Origin: Cristatella mucedo
Taxonomy: Eukaryota > Bryozoa > Phylactolaemata > Cristatellidae
Reading direction: 5' to 3'
DNA: 64,000 nucleotides
Assembly (NCBI GenBank): GCA_009760855.2
Contig: WPIO01000002.1
Coordinates: forward strand, 12,491,001-12,555,000
In this document: positions 34,001 through 44,660 of the stretch, in pieces
Layout: each line of letters starts with the position of its first letter
Position numbering within the stretch: position 1 is the stretch's first letter
Program-made: the position numbers and the translations under genes
The notes under the pieces: model-generated
Told to the model about the DNA's origin: nothing
The model's input: only the letters and a program-made list of their open reading frames with translations
Databases searched by the model: none

Positions 34001-36264
34001 CTAAGCCAACGACACCATCTGCAAGTAAAACTGAAACCCTTAGAAATGGACGTGGCTATTAATAAACTGAACGTCTGCCTTGCAGATATTCGGTTTGGAC
34101 GACAGTCTCCTCAAGCTAATCGCACGAGAAAGGAACTCGTCCTCATAGGAAACCCTAGACTTACGGCTGGAATGTAAACGCTTTGCTCACCTAATTGGAG
34201 TGCGATCGTGCAAACATCGTCGAGTGCTCTAATTCATTGGCCGACTGCATGCCTTTTACAAGTTCAATTAAGTACACCCTAACCAGTATTATGGACTACT
34301 TACTTCAGTAAAACAGACTCGGCTGATTCAACAACCTCATTTTTATAGCAGCAGAAGAGCCTTATCGGCTATCACCACTGCTTGCAGTTGAGAATAAAGG
34401 ATCGCCCAACTGCAGGATTCGAACCTGCGACCTCGGGTCGTGAAGGGCTAGCCCTCAGTGCGGTAGCTGACAAAATGTCTTGCTGTCGGGTTCTCTTTAG
34501 ACAAGACTGCTTTAGCTCGGTATGGGTTGGGATGCTGAAAAAATCCATTGAGCTTTTACAGTTGCAATGAATGTGGCTGCAAGGTTGATTAACAAATCGC
34601 ACGTTCAGCCAAGTACATCATCTGCTAAAGAAGCTGTAATGGCTCCGGGTGAATCAGCGGATTGAGGAGACAACTTCTTACTCTGAGCCACAAGGCCAGA
34701 CATGGCTTGGCTCCTTGCTAGCTAAGAGAACTGAACCACTTTGCCGAGTTCAGCCTCCTGGTGCCATCAGATCTTAGAAAGACAATAAATTAGCTGTTAC
34801 TTTCTTTCACTTGAAGAGTACTGACAACAAAAGATTTGCTCTCTGCGAGTCCTAGACTGTGGAATTCATTTCCACAATTCTTCGCTGTCCAGCACTACTT
34901 TGCTAATTATTCTATGCTACCCACTTCCTTGACTGTCGTTCTGATTCACCTTTACATCTCACTTTCTCTGGGTTGTATGGGATGACGTCCATTGGCTACC
35001 GTATGCATACCGAAAGCTCCTTAGGCTTTGAGTGAGCTGCAGAAACTCCACAGAATAGCACCTGCTCAGACACGTGTCTTTGCAGAGTATTAGACGGATA
35101 TACATGAGGGTAGCAGTAGCCAAATCTAAAGACAACTCTTCCTCTGACCCATCAAGGCCACACGCTTTTGACATACTTCTCATGCACGAGCTTGAAGGAT
35201 GCCTCCAGCAGTGACTGCCCTTTAAAGCTCGTTCTCTAAGTCACTGCAGCAGCATCCAGTCATGCTTCTCCTCCTGTTGCCTCGACTCAGTATAATAATA
35301 ATAATATTGCACTTGATAAAGCGCCCTCAGAGAACTTAATCTCTTTCTAGGCGCTTTACAATATCAGTACCAAAGTCTCAGTTACTGAAGCCACCAGCTG
35401 ATGCACCGATAACCAAAAATGAAATGTCAGCAATACATTCGTAGTAGTCTACCGTGGCTGACATTCAGTATAAGGCTCCAATCATCAGCTGCTGCCAATG
35501 AAGGTACCTGACTCAACCGCTCTTGGCTCTTCACACATACCTCGACGTGTACACAAGCAGCTGCTGACTGGTAAAAAAAATCAGCTGCTGCCACTGATTT
35601 GCTGGACGACACACGTACAAATCCTCGGCCCTCCCCCCCCCCAGCGTGCAGCCAGTCAGCCAGCGTGCTGCCTGGTCACACTGCCTACATATTTGATTCT
35701 CACCTGCCCCGGAGCTAAAACAATGCTGCCAATCTTCTCGTGCCCGTTGTCGCTCAGGTCGGATAGGCCAATGAGCTGAAGGAATTCGTCATTCCAGCCG
35801 TGCCCGGCTGTCGAATCAACGTCGTAGGCCCATTTACAGGACAGTGAACAGAGGGACCGTGTGCACGACGAGGTGGCTGTCCAGGTAAGGAAATCCGGTA
35901 AATCCATCAGGTGGCCGATGCGACGCCATGCATCGGGAAGGTTCTAAAGGTCCAGGCAGAAAGAGAAACATGTCAGCTCAATAGCAAGCACAGCACAAGC
36001 CCAACATCGGTGTGCATCATCAGCATCGTGAAGATGGCAGGGACGACGATGGATGGTGCTCGGGATTTACACCAGATGACAACTAGTAACAACTTTTTTA
36101 AGGCAAACACATCCAAACGCATTTGCTGAAAGCTGTCTATTGCAGCCATAGAATAGGAATGTTGCCACATTGACAGCAACATGTACCCACCAAGGTGGGT
36201 TAGAACACACAAGAGCCTTGAAAAGGCTACATTCATCGCGCACGAGCATCCAGATGGACATGCA

Positions 36265-36329
<65 letters not shown>

Positions 36330-39300
36330 CTTCCTACCCCTTGTATAGTCTCCTCTCTAGTCTCTACAGAGTACACACATTCAACAGTACTGTTATTTGA
36401 AGTCATCTGCCGACCATGTGCTGCTTTTGTCCTGTTGTCGCCAAAATTCTCGTGCCATTCCACTCAGTCAGGCTCGCCGTAGCTCTCAGCCTTCATCTTC
36501 GTTGTTGCCTCTCTGATATCGGAATTATTTGCTTAACATAGCCCACTCAACATTTGCCTTGGCTGATAAGGTAACTACAGCCTCATGAGGAAAGAGGCTG
36601 TAGCCAACGTCAGGCGCTCCTGCATGAATGTATATATGTATGTATCTCCATCTGTAACTCCACAAAGCCATAAAGACCATGTGGGTGTTAATACATGAGA
36701 GTTTTGTATAGCGCACTCACAGCCTAAGCGGCTTCGGTACGCATTCGGTAGCCAATAGACTTCGTCTCACGCAATAAAGAGAACGTGGGAAGCATAGCAG
36801 AGTCAGGAGAGCAGTTGGAGCAATGAATAGCATGGAAGTAGCAGCTCAGGACCGCTGAAAAGGATGAGCCATAGTCGGCAGCAGGAGAGTAGTTGTCGTT
36901 GTGTAAAAATTGTGGAAGCGAGTTCCACAGTCTAGGACCTGCAGAGCTAAAGCTTCTGTCGCCAACGGTCTTTAAAAGGAGGAATGAAATAGCTAATTTA
37001 TTATCCACACAGGACCTGAGGGCACGAAGAGGCTGAAACTGGTGCAACAGTTCAGCTAGGTACGGAGGAGCCAAGCCGTGGCGGGCCTTGTGGGTCAGCG
37101 CAAGAACTTTGCTCTGTATACGTTGATCAACCGGCATCCATCCTAGCTCTTTTAGCAAAGGAGACACGTGGTAAAACCTCTGGTACTTGAAAACTAGCCT
37201 TGCAGCCATATTCATAGCCAGCTGCAGTGGCCTAGTTGCTTTCTATGGAAGCCCAGCCAAAAGGGAATTACAATAATCGAACCGAGACAGAACTAAGGAG
37301 ATGGTTAAATTTTTTGCAAGCCACCGTGGAAGAGAGCTCCTAATCTTGGATAGGGATCGGATGTGATGGCTAGCTGTATAAGCAGTCTTCTGAATGAAGC
37401 TTTTAAAATTTAGGCAGGTGTCGAAAACGACACCTAACTTTCGAGCACGTTATGATGGTCGCACGACAGCGTCACCTATTAGAAGAGCAAAGCCTTTTAA
37501 TCCGGCCACACGCTTAGGGTGTCCTGTGAGCAGCAGTTCGGTTGTATCGTCATTTAGTTTCAAGAAGTTTTCCGACATCCAGGATCGAATGTCGGCAAGG
37601 CAAGCGTCCCCATACACAGCTGCATGGATGCTGCATATGCTCTCCTGTCTGTGTACGTCTATGCTACGTAGTAGCACTGAGAGAAGAATGGAAGCTGAGC
37701 CCGAGCTGCCGAGTCTGACCTGAGTCTGACCACGAGCAAGTGAGTTGTTATGCGTTGTTATAGCTAATGAGTTGTTATGCATTCGCAAGAGCCTGCACAT
37801 GAACCAGTCTGCACTTGCTACCTGTCAAGTAGCATGCCTATTTCAAGATTCACGTTGGCCGTGACATCAATCCATTACCCTGAACAGGTCTTCAGACTCG
37901 GGCAGATTGGTTTTGGCCCGTAAATAACTGTAAAGCTATTGAAGACCGTGCCTTCGGGTACTGTGCTCCTAAAGCCTGGAACTGACTACCGATTGACATT
38001 ACGATATCCCACGGCTTGGTAAAACTTGAAAAGAAGCTAAAACGAACCTGTTCCTCTGCAGTTAGGCTTGTCAATCGTGAAAGCCACAGTTTCTACAGTT
38101 CTCACCACTTCACTTCGACCACTGCTAGCTACCCAGTCTAGCGATTTCAAGGCCGTGTCAATCACTTTTAGGTCCTTTAATTCGCTGGCTTCCGCCTACA
38201 TATTCGAACTGCTTCCCAGTCGGGCCTCAGGCATCATACCCACCAGCTCTTCTAACTCTAGTCGTTTAGCTGTGCCTCAAACTAGCCTCGAATCACTAGG
38301 ATATCCTGCCTTTAGTTCGCATTCTCCTAAAGCCCACGAGTCACTCCCACTAACGTCAACGTCATCCTCTGATTTGACGACATGCAGAAAGAAGCTAAAC
38401 ATCTACTTGTTCCCAGCAGCCTTTGCTCCTCTGCGTGGATCCTCTGCCCTTTGCTATCCTTGCGCGTCACGAACCTCTGCAGTCTAACTAAGGGTAAGTG
38501 CTGCGATATGCTTTTGTATAGGAACCCAATGAGCTTGTATTTTTAGTGCTTTTGCTTGCTCTTCTGAGTACAATACTTGGGCATTTTTGCATGTTTGTCT
38601 AACTTGCTTGCCTTAAGTTTTTGGTGCTTATACCTTCTCTTACAGCCAGTTGCCAAGTGCCTAAATAGAGATTCGCCTCTTCCTGGGTTCTATACTAACG
38701 ATGTATTTTTATTATTATTAGAACATACAGCCCAGGCTCGTGCTGTCATCTGGGCAGTTTATATGCATGATTACCAAATATAAACATATCCGGCTGGTCA
38801 ACAAAATGAAACTGAGGCCTATGTAGCTTTGAGATAAGCTACCATATCCTGGATTGTGTAGCTTCCTAAGAGAACTTAATCTGTACCCTGGTGCTTTACA
38901 TATGCGTTAGGGCTCGAGCCCACGACCTTGGACGTTAACAGGCAAGCACCTTACCCCTGGGCCAAATCAGGGTGGCCACGTCAAGACAAGACGTACCGTG
39001 ATGCGCCACTCAACTAAACACAAGCACTCACAGTCGTGACCCAAAATGGCCAAATGTATGAGATCCCAGATTAGCAAGCACCTCCTTAATCCATAGAATT
39101 TTCGGCATCTGCATCTCTGGAGACATAACACCTCCGACGTAACGCAGCATGCGATGCCCAGTGGCATTGATTCGAGTAGTCTGGTTCTCGGCACGATGGT
39201 CCAGCCATAAGATAACGTTCCTGAATTGACGGCAGAAAGTACAGCGATCAGCATTCGGCAAAGACAGAGACGCGTGCTTCGTTAACTTCACTGCACTGAA

Positions 39301-40492
39301 GCACAAGCTCGTGTTCTGGCAACAACTTCTGTCAGTTAACGTTTTAAGTATGCGTCTCAGAAGCTGAGGTACTCAAGTTATCTCAACAACTCAACCAGCT
39401 GTGCTGCCTACCGGGATTACAGCTTACGAGCAAAGACTCAGACGTTTGTCAGTACCGGCAGCTGTCAGTCGACCAGATGTCAGCCTGACTAGCAGATCGC
39501 GTCCCATGCAAGTCCTAGTAGCTATGAGCACATCGTGCAGCATTCCATGCAGGCCAGCAATACGAACGATCTGCAAGCAGGAAGTCAGCCAGAATACTAA
39601 CAATCAATGCCTGACGGAAAAAGACTTGGTAGCATGCACTACTTAGCAATCGCTAATAAGTCTTGTAGTTAGACTTAGTAGCAATTCATGCATTTATGCC
39701 CACGCTTTAGGGGTCAGCAGCGAATTTTTGTCTCCTGGGTCAGCTCACAGAAGATGATAGGCCCGTCCCAGGGAGGGCAGCTCTGACGCGCCCCACAGCG
39801 ATTGCATAATAAGCGATTGCATGATAAGCACTACATTCCGAGGACTGACTATTTCTATGTGAAGCTATCGGCCAACTTAGTCACCATATGTTCCGAAATC
39901 CAGAATTTTAAAGAACACCAATGCACTTGCACGGTCCACCACAGCTCATGCCAGCTGTGTGCGGTGCTGGAGGAGGCTCGCTCCGAAACACTGGCTGTTT
40001 TAGACACACGCTTAAATCAATGCTAGGGTTTTCCGAATGGTTCGGACGTGTTTCTCGAAGCCCAATACAATCCGCAAGCCACTCTGTACACCACAGTACA
40101 TCCGAAAACAACCGAACACGCTCCTCGGGACGGCGAGCGACGCTAGCCGTCAAGCACGCCAGCGAGCACTTGCCGGCGAGCGACGAGGCCTACCTACTGA
40201 CGTCTCCCGACAAACTCGCAGTTACCGGTGACCCGTCGGTAGACAGCAAGACGAGCGAACACGTCGCGTCGAAGCCGATCCCTCGAATAGCAGCAGCCGG
40301 AATTCCGTCGCACGCCGTCTTAACCGACTTGCACACGGCCGCCCAGATATCATCAGAGGATTGCTCGAAGTGACCGTTCTCGTTCCAGGTTCGAATATCA
40401 GCAACAGATTGCTTGACCAGTCGGCCTTCTGGTGATACCACGCCGGCGCGGACACTGCCGGTGCCTACGTCAACGCCAACGTAAAACTCCAT
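30119..40492 (-). CDS. FGGY: FGGY family carbohydrate kinase (D-ribulokinase type), complete, 4 exons
   Basis: Transfers phosphate from ATP to a sugar, D-ribulose or a related ketopentose in characterised homologues; cytosolic. Exons are 40492-40194, 39220-39082, 35943-35704 and 31087-30119. Phases 2, 0 and 0 join without a break into 548 aa (human 551). The N-terminal phosphate-binding motif is [13 protein letters not shown] (residues 4-16). GFDATCSLV and [11 protein letters not shown] (100-110) belong to the sugar site. SLIDAHAGG has the likely catalytic Asp at 254. [10 protein letters not shown] (384-393) and the ATP-site [12 protein letters not shown] (from 450) complete the FGGY_N and FGGY_C domains. 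An in-frame ATG at 40531 would add 13 residues; I prefer MEFYVGVD because it matches family length. No key motif is damaged. The introns carry many LINE and SINE fragments. Confidence 0.95.
31088..32700. other. FGGY intron 3, GC-rich part
   Basis: Open frames at 31.55-32.25 kb on both strands include [11 protein letters not shown], faintly like the start of an LTR-retrotransposon gag. No confirmed motif, so it is left unassigned. Confidence 0.25.
32868..32905. repeat. (GTATT)n pentanucleotide microsatellite
   Basis: Imperfect GTATT units within FGGY intron 3. Confidence 0.85.
32921..33104. repeat. 92-bp tandem duplication
   Basis: Two head-to-tail copies with few differences (GTGATGTGGCRTGGACACAG ... 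TCGGCCGGTGCACAG). It lies inside FGGY intron 3. Confidence 0.88.
33105..34309. other. FGGY intron 3, unassigned
   Basis: A 20-bp doublet CGATAAACTCTGCTGATGAG is at about 33776-33815. A few words at 33.92-34.15 kb resemble the LINE RT end (AACTGAACGTCTGCCTTGC), so a worn LINE copy on the plus strand is possible. Confidence 0.35.
34310..34480 (-). mobile_element. SINE-1 variant copy
   Basis: Body and B-box (GCAGGTTCGAATCCTGC on the minus strand) match SINE-1, but the anticodon-side head differs (CACTGAGGGCTAGCCCTTC). This suggests a subfamily with a different tRNA-like head. Confidence 0.72.
34600..34920 (+). mobile_element. LINE-B fragment
   Basis: GGCTCCGGGTGAATCAGCGGA, CACAAGGCCAGACATGGCTT and GAGTCCTAGACTGTGGAATT match the LINE-B C-terminal order. 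Confidence 0.7.
35294..35370 (-). mobile_element. LINE-A 3' tail
   Basis: An ATT-type repeat, GCACTTGATAAAGCGCCC, the hairpin and GGCGCTTTACA; an isolated tail fragment in FGGY intron 3, about 330 bp from exon 3. Confidence 0.78.
35704..35943 (-). CDS. FGGY: FGGY exon 3
   Basis: A long pyrimidine tract and TTTAG acceptor start [20 protein letters not shown]. The exon includes [13 protein letters not shown] and [12 protein letters not shown] and closes with donor CAG|GTGAGA, phase 0. Confidence 0.92.
36269..36327. repeat. (CT)n microsatellite
   Basis: About 29 CT units in FGGY intron 2. Confidence 0.98.
36600..37700 (-). mobile_element. LINE-B, longest copy (RT C-terminus plus 3' UTR)
   Basis: One open minus-strand frame reads [60 protein letters not shown] and [16 protein letters not shown]. 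Higher up come RT palm-end sequences ([20 protein letters not shown]). The 3' UTR ends in an ATGTATATATG-type repeat at 36.63 kb. It fills much of FGGY intron 2. Confidence 0.82.
37870..38490 (+). mobile_element. LINE-A-like fragments, two successive pieces
   Basis: The first piece (37.87-38.06 kb) and the second (38.09-38.49 kb) both carry the C-terminal block; the second reads [40 protein letters not shown] and [19 protein letters not shown]. Two copies of the same 3' region in a row imply separate insertions or a duplication. Confidence 0.68.
38860..38985 (-). mobile_element. SINE-2 copy
   Basis: AGAGAACTTAATCTGTACCC (hairpin arm), GGGCTCGAGCCCACGACC, then the A-box end; diverged in the middle. 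It lies only about 100 bp downstream of FGGY exon 2. Confidence 0.72.
39082..39220 (-). CDS. FGGY: FGGY exon 2
   Basis: Acceptor TGCCGTCAATTCAG completes the split Arg and reads [19 protein letters not shown] and [20 protein letters not shown]. The donor GAG|GTGCTT (phase 0) is weak, but it is the only one that continues correctly into exon 3. Confidence 0.9.
39221..40193. other. FGGY intron 1, no feature recognised
   Basis: GC-balanced, with open frames near 39.92-40.19 kb that are shadows of exon 1 or chance. An 18-bp doublet ATAAGCGATTGCATRATAAG is near 39.81 kb. Confidence 0.35.
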
Positions 40493-40531
40493 CTGAGATG
40501 GTGAGAGAGGAGAATACGGGAGCAAGGACAA
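40194..40531 (-). CDS. FGGY: FGGY exon 1
   Basis: Runs from the start region to [10 protein letters not shown] plus two bases of an Arg codon. The donor is CAGTAG|GTAGGCC, phase 2. A nearer donor at ACCG|GTAACT would be out of phase with exon 2, so the longer exon is chosen. The coordinates include the 13-codon upstream extension from ATG 40531. Confidence 0.9.
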
Positions 40532-41204
40532 TCAATGGCTAACAAATGCCAAGGGGGCGGAGCAGGCATCCTGCCGTCTGCTGGGCGTGGTGCTACCCTG
40601 CCGGCTTTAGGCTCGTTCACAACGTCCGCAAAGAAAGTGGTAGTCGTGAAGTAGTAAAAACTGTACGCGCCCCGGCACTAGCAGCACCATGTGGGTACTC
40701 AGCGTCTTTTACTCGTTTACTTGCATTGCTTCACCACACCGATACTTTCGTAAAGTTTAAATTGTCTTGGTGCAACCAGAAGAGCACTCACTAGCCACCT
40801 CTGACGATTTTGAAATCATGGGCTGTAGATTCGCGGTTTCACGTACGGAGTGGTACTCTACCAAGATATCAAGAGTGGACTGCGTTAAAGTATGGCATTT
40901 GCAGTGGCCGATACCTTGTAAATTAAGATTGCGGCTTTCTCACTGCAATGCCCTCAGGCCGGCGTCCCGAGACCCAGTGCGCTCGCTTCCCACATGCCCC
41001 ATCACTATAGCAGACCTACCGGGGCAGACCCAAAAACGTGACCAATCGGGAAAGGCCACGCACGGGGCTGCGGCCCGGTTCATAACATAACATTGCTGCC
41101 TATAACTTCGTGTCGTCCTTCCGCTAGCGGCTTGTCATTACGCGGGGACAGCATGAGATTATAGAGTATACCCTGAATATCATCCTAAGTATCAACAAGA
41201 CTCG
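40532..41204. other. 5' flank of FGGY
   Basis: Probably includes the FGGY promoter, but no TATA box or other decisive element is visible. Confidence 0.3.
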
Positions 41205-41340
41205 GAAGATGGCACAGTTTCACCATCCAGAGGATCTAACTTTGATAAACCGGCTTTATGGCCGGCGTGGGGAAACCGTTTTCGCATTACGTAATTACTA
41301 CTAAGGGGACTGCGAAGGACCCGGGTGTATAGATTAGTAT

Positions 41341-42668
41341 TGTAACGCCGAAGGCTCGGCGGGGTAAGCTTGACCTGCCGCTTACCTAGCGGCGTAGACT
41401 ATCGCCTAATGCCGTTCGGTGCGCGCCTCCGCGAAATAAGCTGGCCGCCACGAAACGAGCGTTTCTGGCGCTGACCTGCTTACCGTTACTAAAGGGGGTC
41501 GTGAGTCCGCGGCGTGAATTGGAAGCAAGACACACAAATTGGGGATTTTCCTGAACTTTATTCGCAAGCGCACAAAGTCGCTGCGCGTCTAGTTCAGCTT
41601 TATCTCCACACTCCTCGCACGTTCAACACTCTTGCGGAGGGAATACTCCTCTATACTAAGCGCGACCCGGACCCTAAACCCTAACCGGTGAACTAGGAAT
41701 CCGTTCCCACCTGTGCCGAGGGAATACCCCAAACACGCCAACTTAAACACTCGAGCGGAGGGAGTACTTCTCCACACTGAAGTGCGAACCGGAGTCTAAA
41801 CCCTACCCGGTGAACTAGAACTCGGTTTCCACCAGTGCGACCGGAATACTCCACACACGCCAACTCAAGCACTCCTGCGGAGGAAATACTTCTCCACACT
41901 GAAGCGCGACCCGGAGCCTAAACCCTACCCGGTGAACTAGAGCTCCACACACGCCAACTACGCCTAGCTCGCGCCGGCAAATCCCTATGCCGAGAGCACG
42001 TGCTAGCGCGCACACACACGACACAAAAGAAACACGAAAGAACACACAAAATGCCAGCTCGGGCGCGATACGACCGTGTTTGGTGGGGTTCCACCGAATC
42101 CTCCTAGAGTTATCTCGTCTTGTTCCGTCCATCGTCGGCGGACAGCCCGCCCTCCTCCCTCGCTTTTTAGAGAAACGAGTGCCCGGCCGCGTCGAGGCGC
42201 AGAGCCGGACCAAAGACCAAAAGACACGAGGCAAAAGACCCAGAGCGAGCGTCGCTCGACTCTTAAATACTTGGCTGAGACAATGGGGCAAGAGCTTAGT
42301 GGTATTGGGCCCGGACACCTTGGCCCATTACGGAAAGGAATGACTACCGTTCCCAGGCCACTGGCAGGGCACCTCCGTCCAGCTTGAATGGCGAATGGGT
42401 TCCAGACGCTTCTTTCTTGGGAAGAGGGAAGGCGGGGGTTGACAGGCCAGCCAACATCTATCAGCAGCTTCCGCGAGTATCGGACCAATTCTAAAGGCCG
42501 AATCGCCGCTGCTCGTCTCCGAGCTTCCTGGCCTGCTCCTAAGCGCTTCCTCTCTAACCGCACTGACGCTCCTCTCTGGCTCACTGCTCCAGGACAAAGG
42601 GGCTCTAGCCCGCCGCCGAACAGCTCTTGTTCGCGCTAAAATTCAGCCAAAGCCAGCAGGGCGCTACA
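41341..42668 (-). mobile_element. solo LTR of a second LTR retrotransposon, inserted in the Gypsy gag
   Basis: The ends are TGTAACGCC and GGCGCTACA, an imperfect inverted terminal pair of TG...CA type. The flanks are GTAT at 41337-41340 and GTAT at 42669-42672, a 4-bp target-site duplication. In minus orientation the promoter-like TATTTAAG (about 42262-42270) comes before the polyadenylation signal AATAAA (41562-41557), as U3-R-U5 order requires. It is about 1.33 kb and contains tandem subrepeats. No internal region accompanies it. Confidence 0.8.
41600..41965. repeat. 121-122-bp subrepeats inside the solo LTR
   Basis: About 2.6-3 imperfect units, anchored by CACTC at 41627, 41748 and 41870, each with GCGGAGG, a CTCCACACTGAAG-type word and TAAACCCTAMCCGGTGAACTAG. 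Confidence 0.85.
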
Positions 42669-44660
42669 GTATACTTGTGCACGTCATAGTAGCGCAAGCC
42701 GAAGCGGTCTTCATCGCCTTTAACTATAAGGTCCTTAAAGTAAGGACGTTGGATATCATCCCGGGCAAATTTGACAACTACTTCGTACTGTACACTATCA
42801 TCCATGGGGCTATGTTCAACTGCCGCTGTCAACGTCCGAGTGAGTCTGCCGAGGCATTAGCACGCTCACTAAAGCTTCGCACTGCAAATACGGAGCGATT
42901 AAAGATTAGTTTATTCAAGATCGCACGCATGGCTCTCGGCTTGTCATACCTCAAACATTAAGAAGCGTTGCAACTCATCCCCGACCTTGACTGTGGCGGT
43001 AAAGAAGGCGCATCAGCCGGAGACGGTGAAGTCACAACTAAGTCTGCAGCACCAAGTTTCAGATATCTCTGAGGTTCTTCATTGAGTGCAGTCTGCCGGC
43101 TGTCCTGAGCGCTTAGCCATAGAAGCTAGCAGCCGCATAGACCTCAGAAGAGTTGTGCGGCTAGACGATGAAGAAGGAGCTAACAGCTGCCGGAACTGCC
43201 CCTCGGCTCACATTCCTTGGTGTGGCCAGGCAGGCGACTGCCGTTGCAATATTCGCCGGAGGTTGGGCCACTCTGATGCGAGTTGTAATTCATGCAGTAA
43301 ACCGGAGGCTGCAGTACGAGAGGTTGCAGCTGATATCGATTATAAGAATTACACTGCGGGTGGCGTTACAAATCCTGTTGCTGAGTGCCAGTCGCTGAGG
43401 ACGTCAGCATCCTGGCAAGTGGATTTATTTGGGTACGGAACAACCATTCCGTTTAAAATAGATGGTGCTGACGTAATCATCATTAAGGAAGGCATGCTCG
43501 ACTACTACGACCACCTCATCTCGCTCGAACCGACTGCGGTAAAACTAGTGTCGGGAACCGTCTGGCCTGTAAAGGGCACCATCAAAGCGAGGTTAAAGCG
43601 GAAAGAAAATTAGTTCTTCAATCGTTCAGGTCCTAAAGCCCGACGGCAAAGTTTGCCTTTTTGTCGATGTGAAGCCCCTAAATCAAGCAGTGGGACGTGA
43701 AAGGTACGTACTACCTTGATGAGATGTTGACTAATCGTATTGGTGCTAAGTTGTCCACCACGTTGTATTCCGTTATCCTCTGAGAGAGCACTCGCTTAAC
43801 GAGGTTTTAAACACCGTTTGTACGGTTTTGCTTTCGCCGGCTCTCCTTTGGCATTACCACCTCGCGGAATATCTTTCAGCAGCTTAAACACAGCCTCTTA
43901 GGCGAGGTTGAAGGTGTAAGTGTATGTGGACAATATCTTAGGGCCTGGATCAACGGCGCTGAGCATTATGGTAGACTGTCGGGTCATTCCGGCAATGTCA
44001 AAGTCGGGCCTCAAGTTAAATATGCAAGTGTATTTTCCGCCAGCCCAATTTGACGTTTTTAGGCAATGTTATTGATGCTAGCGGCGTCCGACCATCACAC
44101 ACAAAATAGACTCCATCCTAAACCTCCCTGATCGGGCTAACATAGCCGAGCTAAAGCGATGTCTTGGTATGATGAACTACCTCAGCCGATTTTCGCCAAA
44201 TATGGCCACTGCCATAAAACTCCCAAACTACCTCTTGTCTGACTTTGTATGGTATTGTGGGCTCTAACCAGAGGAAAGCATTCCAGGAAGCCGAGTTGCT
44301 TTTTACTAAGGCACCGGTGATGGCCAATTTTGACCCAAAAAAGTAGATTTTCAGTATCGACGCCAATAGCTATGGTCTAGGCACCGTTCTGCTGCAGTGC
44401 CAGGTATAGGGGACGATGTTCGACCTACCGTTTTGCGGTTCGACCTAATGCATTCATCGTCAGGCGTCGAAACAAGATACGCTCACAAGGAAAGAGATCG
44501 TCCTGCGGCGGGATAGTCACGCGAGATGTTAAGTCAGTTCCTAGTTGGCTTGCCTTTGTTCGAGCTTCGAACTGACCACAAACCGCTTATTCTGTTACTG
44601 ATGACCAAGGACCTTGACCAGGTCCCGGTTAGATGCCAACGCCTATAGATGTGAGCAAAG

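Larger units (their letters stand above)
41205..44660 (+). mobile_element. Ty3/Gypsy retrotransposon gag-pol, inactive, split by a nested LTR
   Basis: The gag start lies at about 41210, and gag continues on the far side of the nested LTR (42.67-42.97 kb). A Cys-His knuckle-like region is near 43.18-43.30 kb. A protease-like segment with KIDGADV lies near 43.45 kb, where the active-site Thr of DTGAD-type motifs is absent. RT is at 43.62-44.3 kb and includes FVDVKPLNQA and, at 43923-43934, YVDN in place of the catalytic YVDD. The RNase H motif TDHKPL is near 44.57 kb. Numerous stops and frameshifts break it. No own flanking LTRs were identified and integrase is missing. Confidence 0.82.

Noticed and set aside
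41600-41965. TAAACCCTA-like words suggesting an interstitial telomeric repeat
   Set aside because: They occur once per 122-bp subrepeat of the LTR and not in tandem.
42003-42584. 193-codon minus-strand frame
   Set aside because: It lies entirely in the GC-rich solo LTR and has no homology I recognise.
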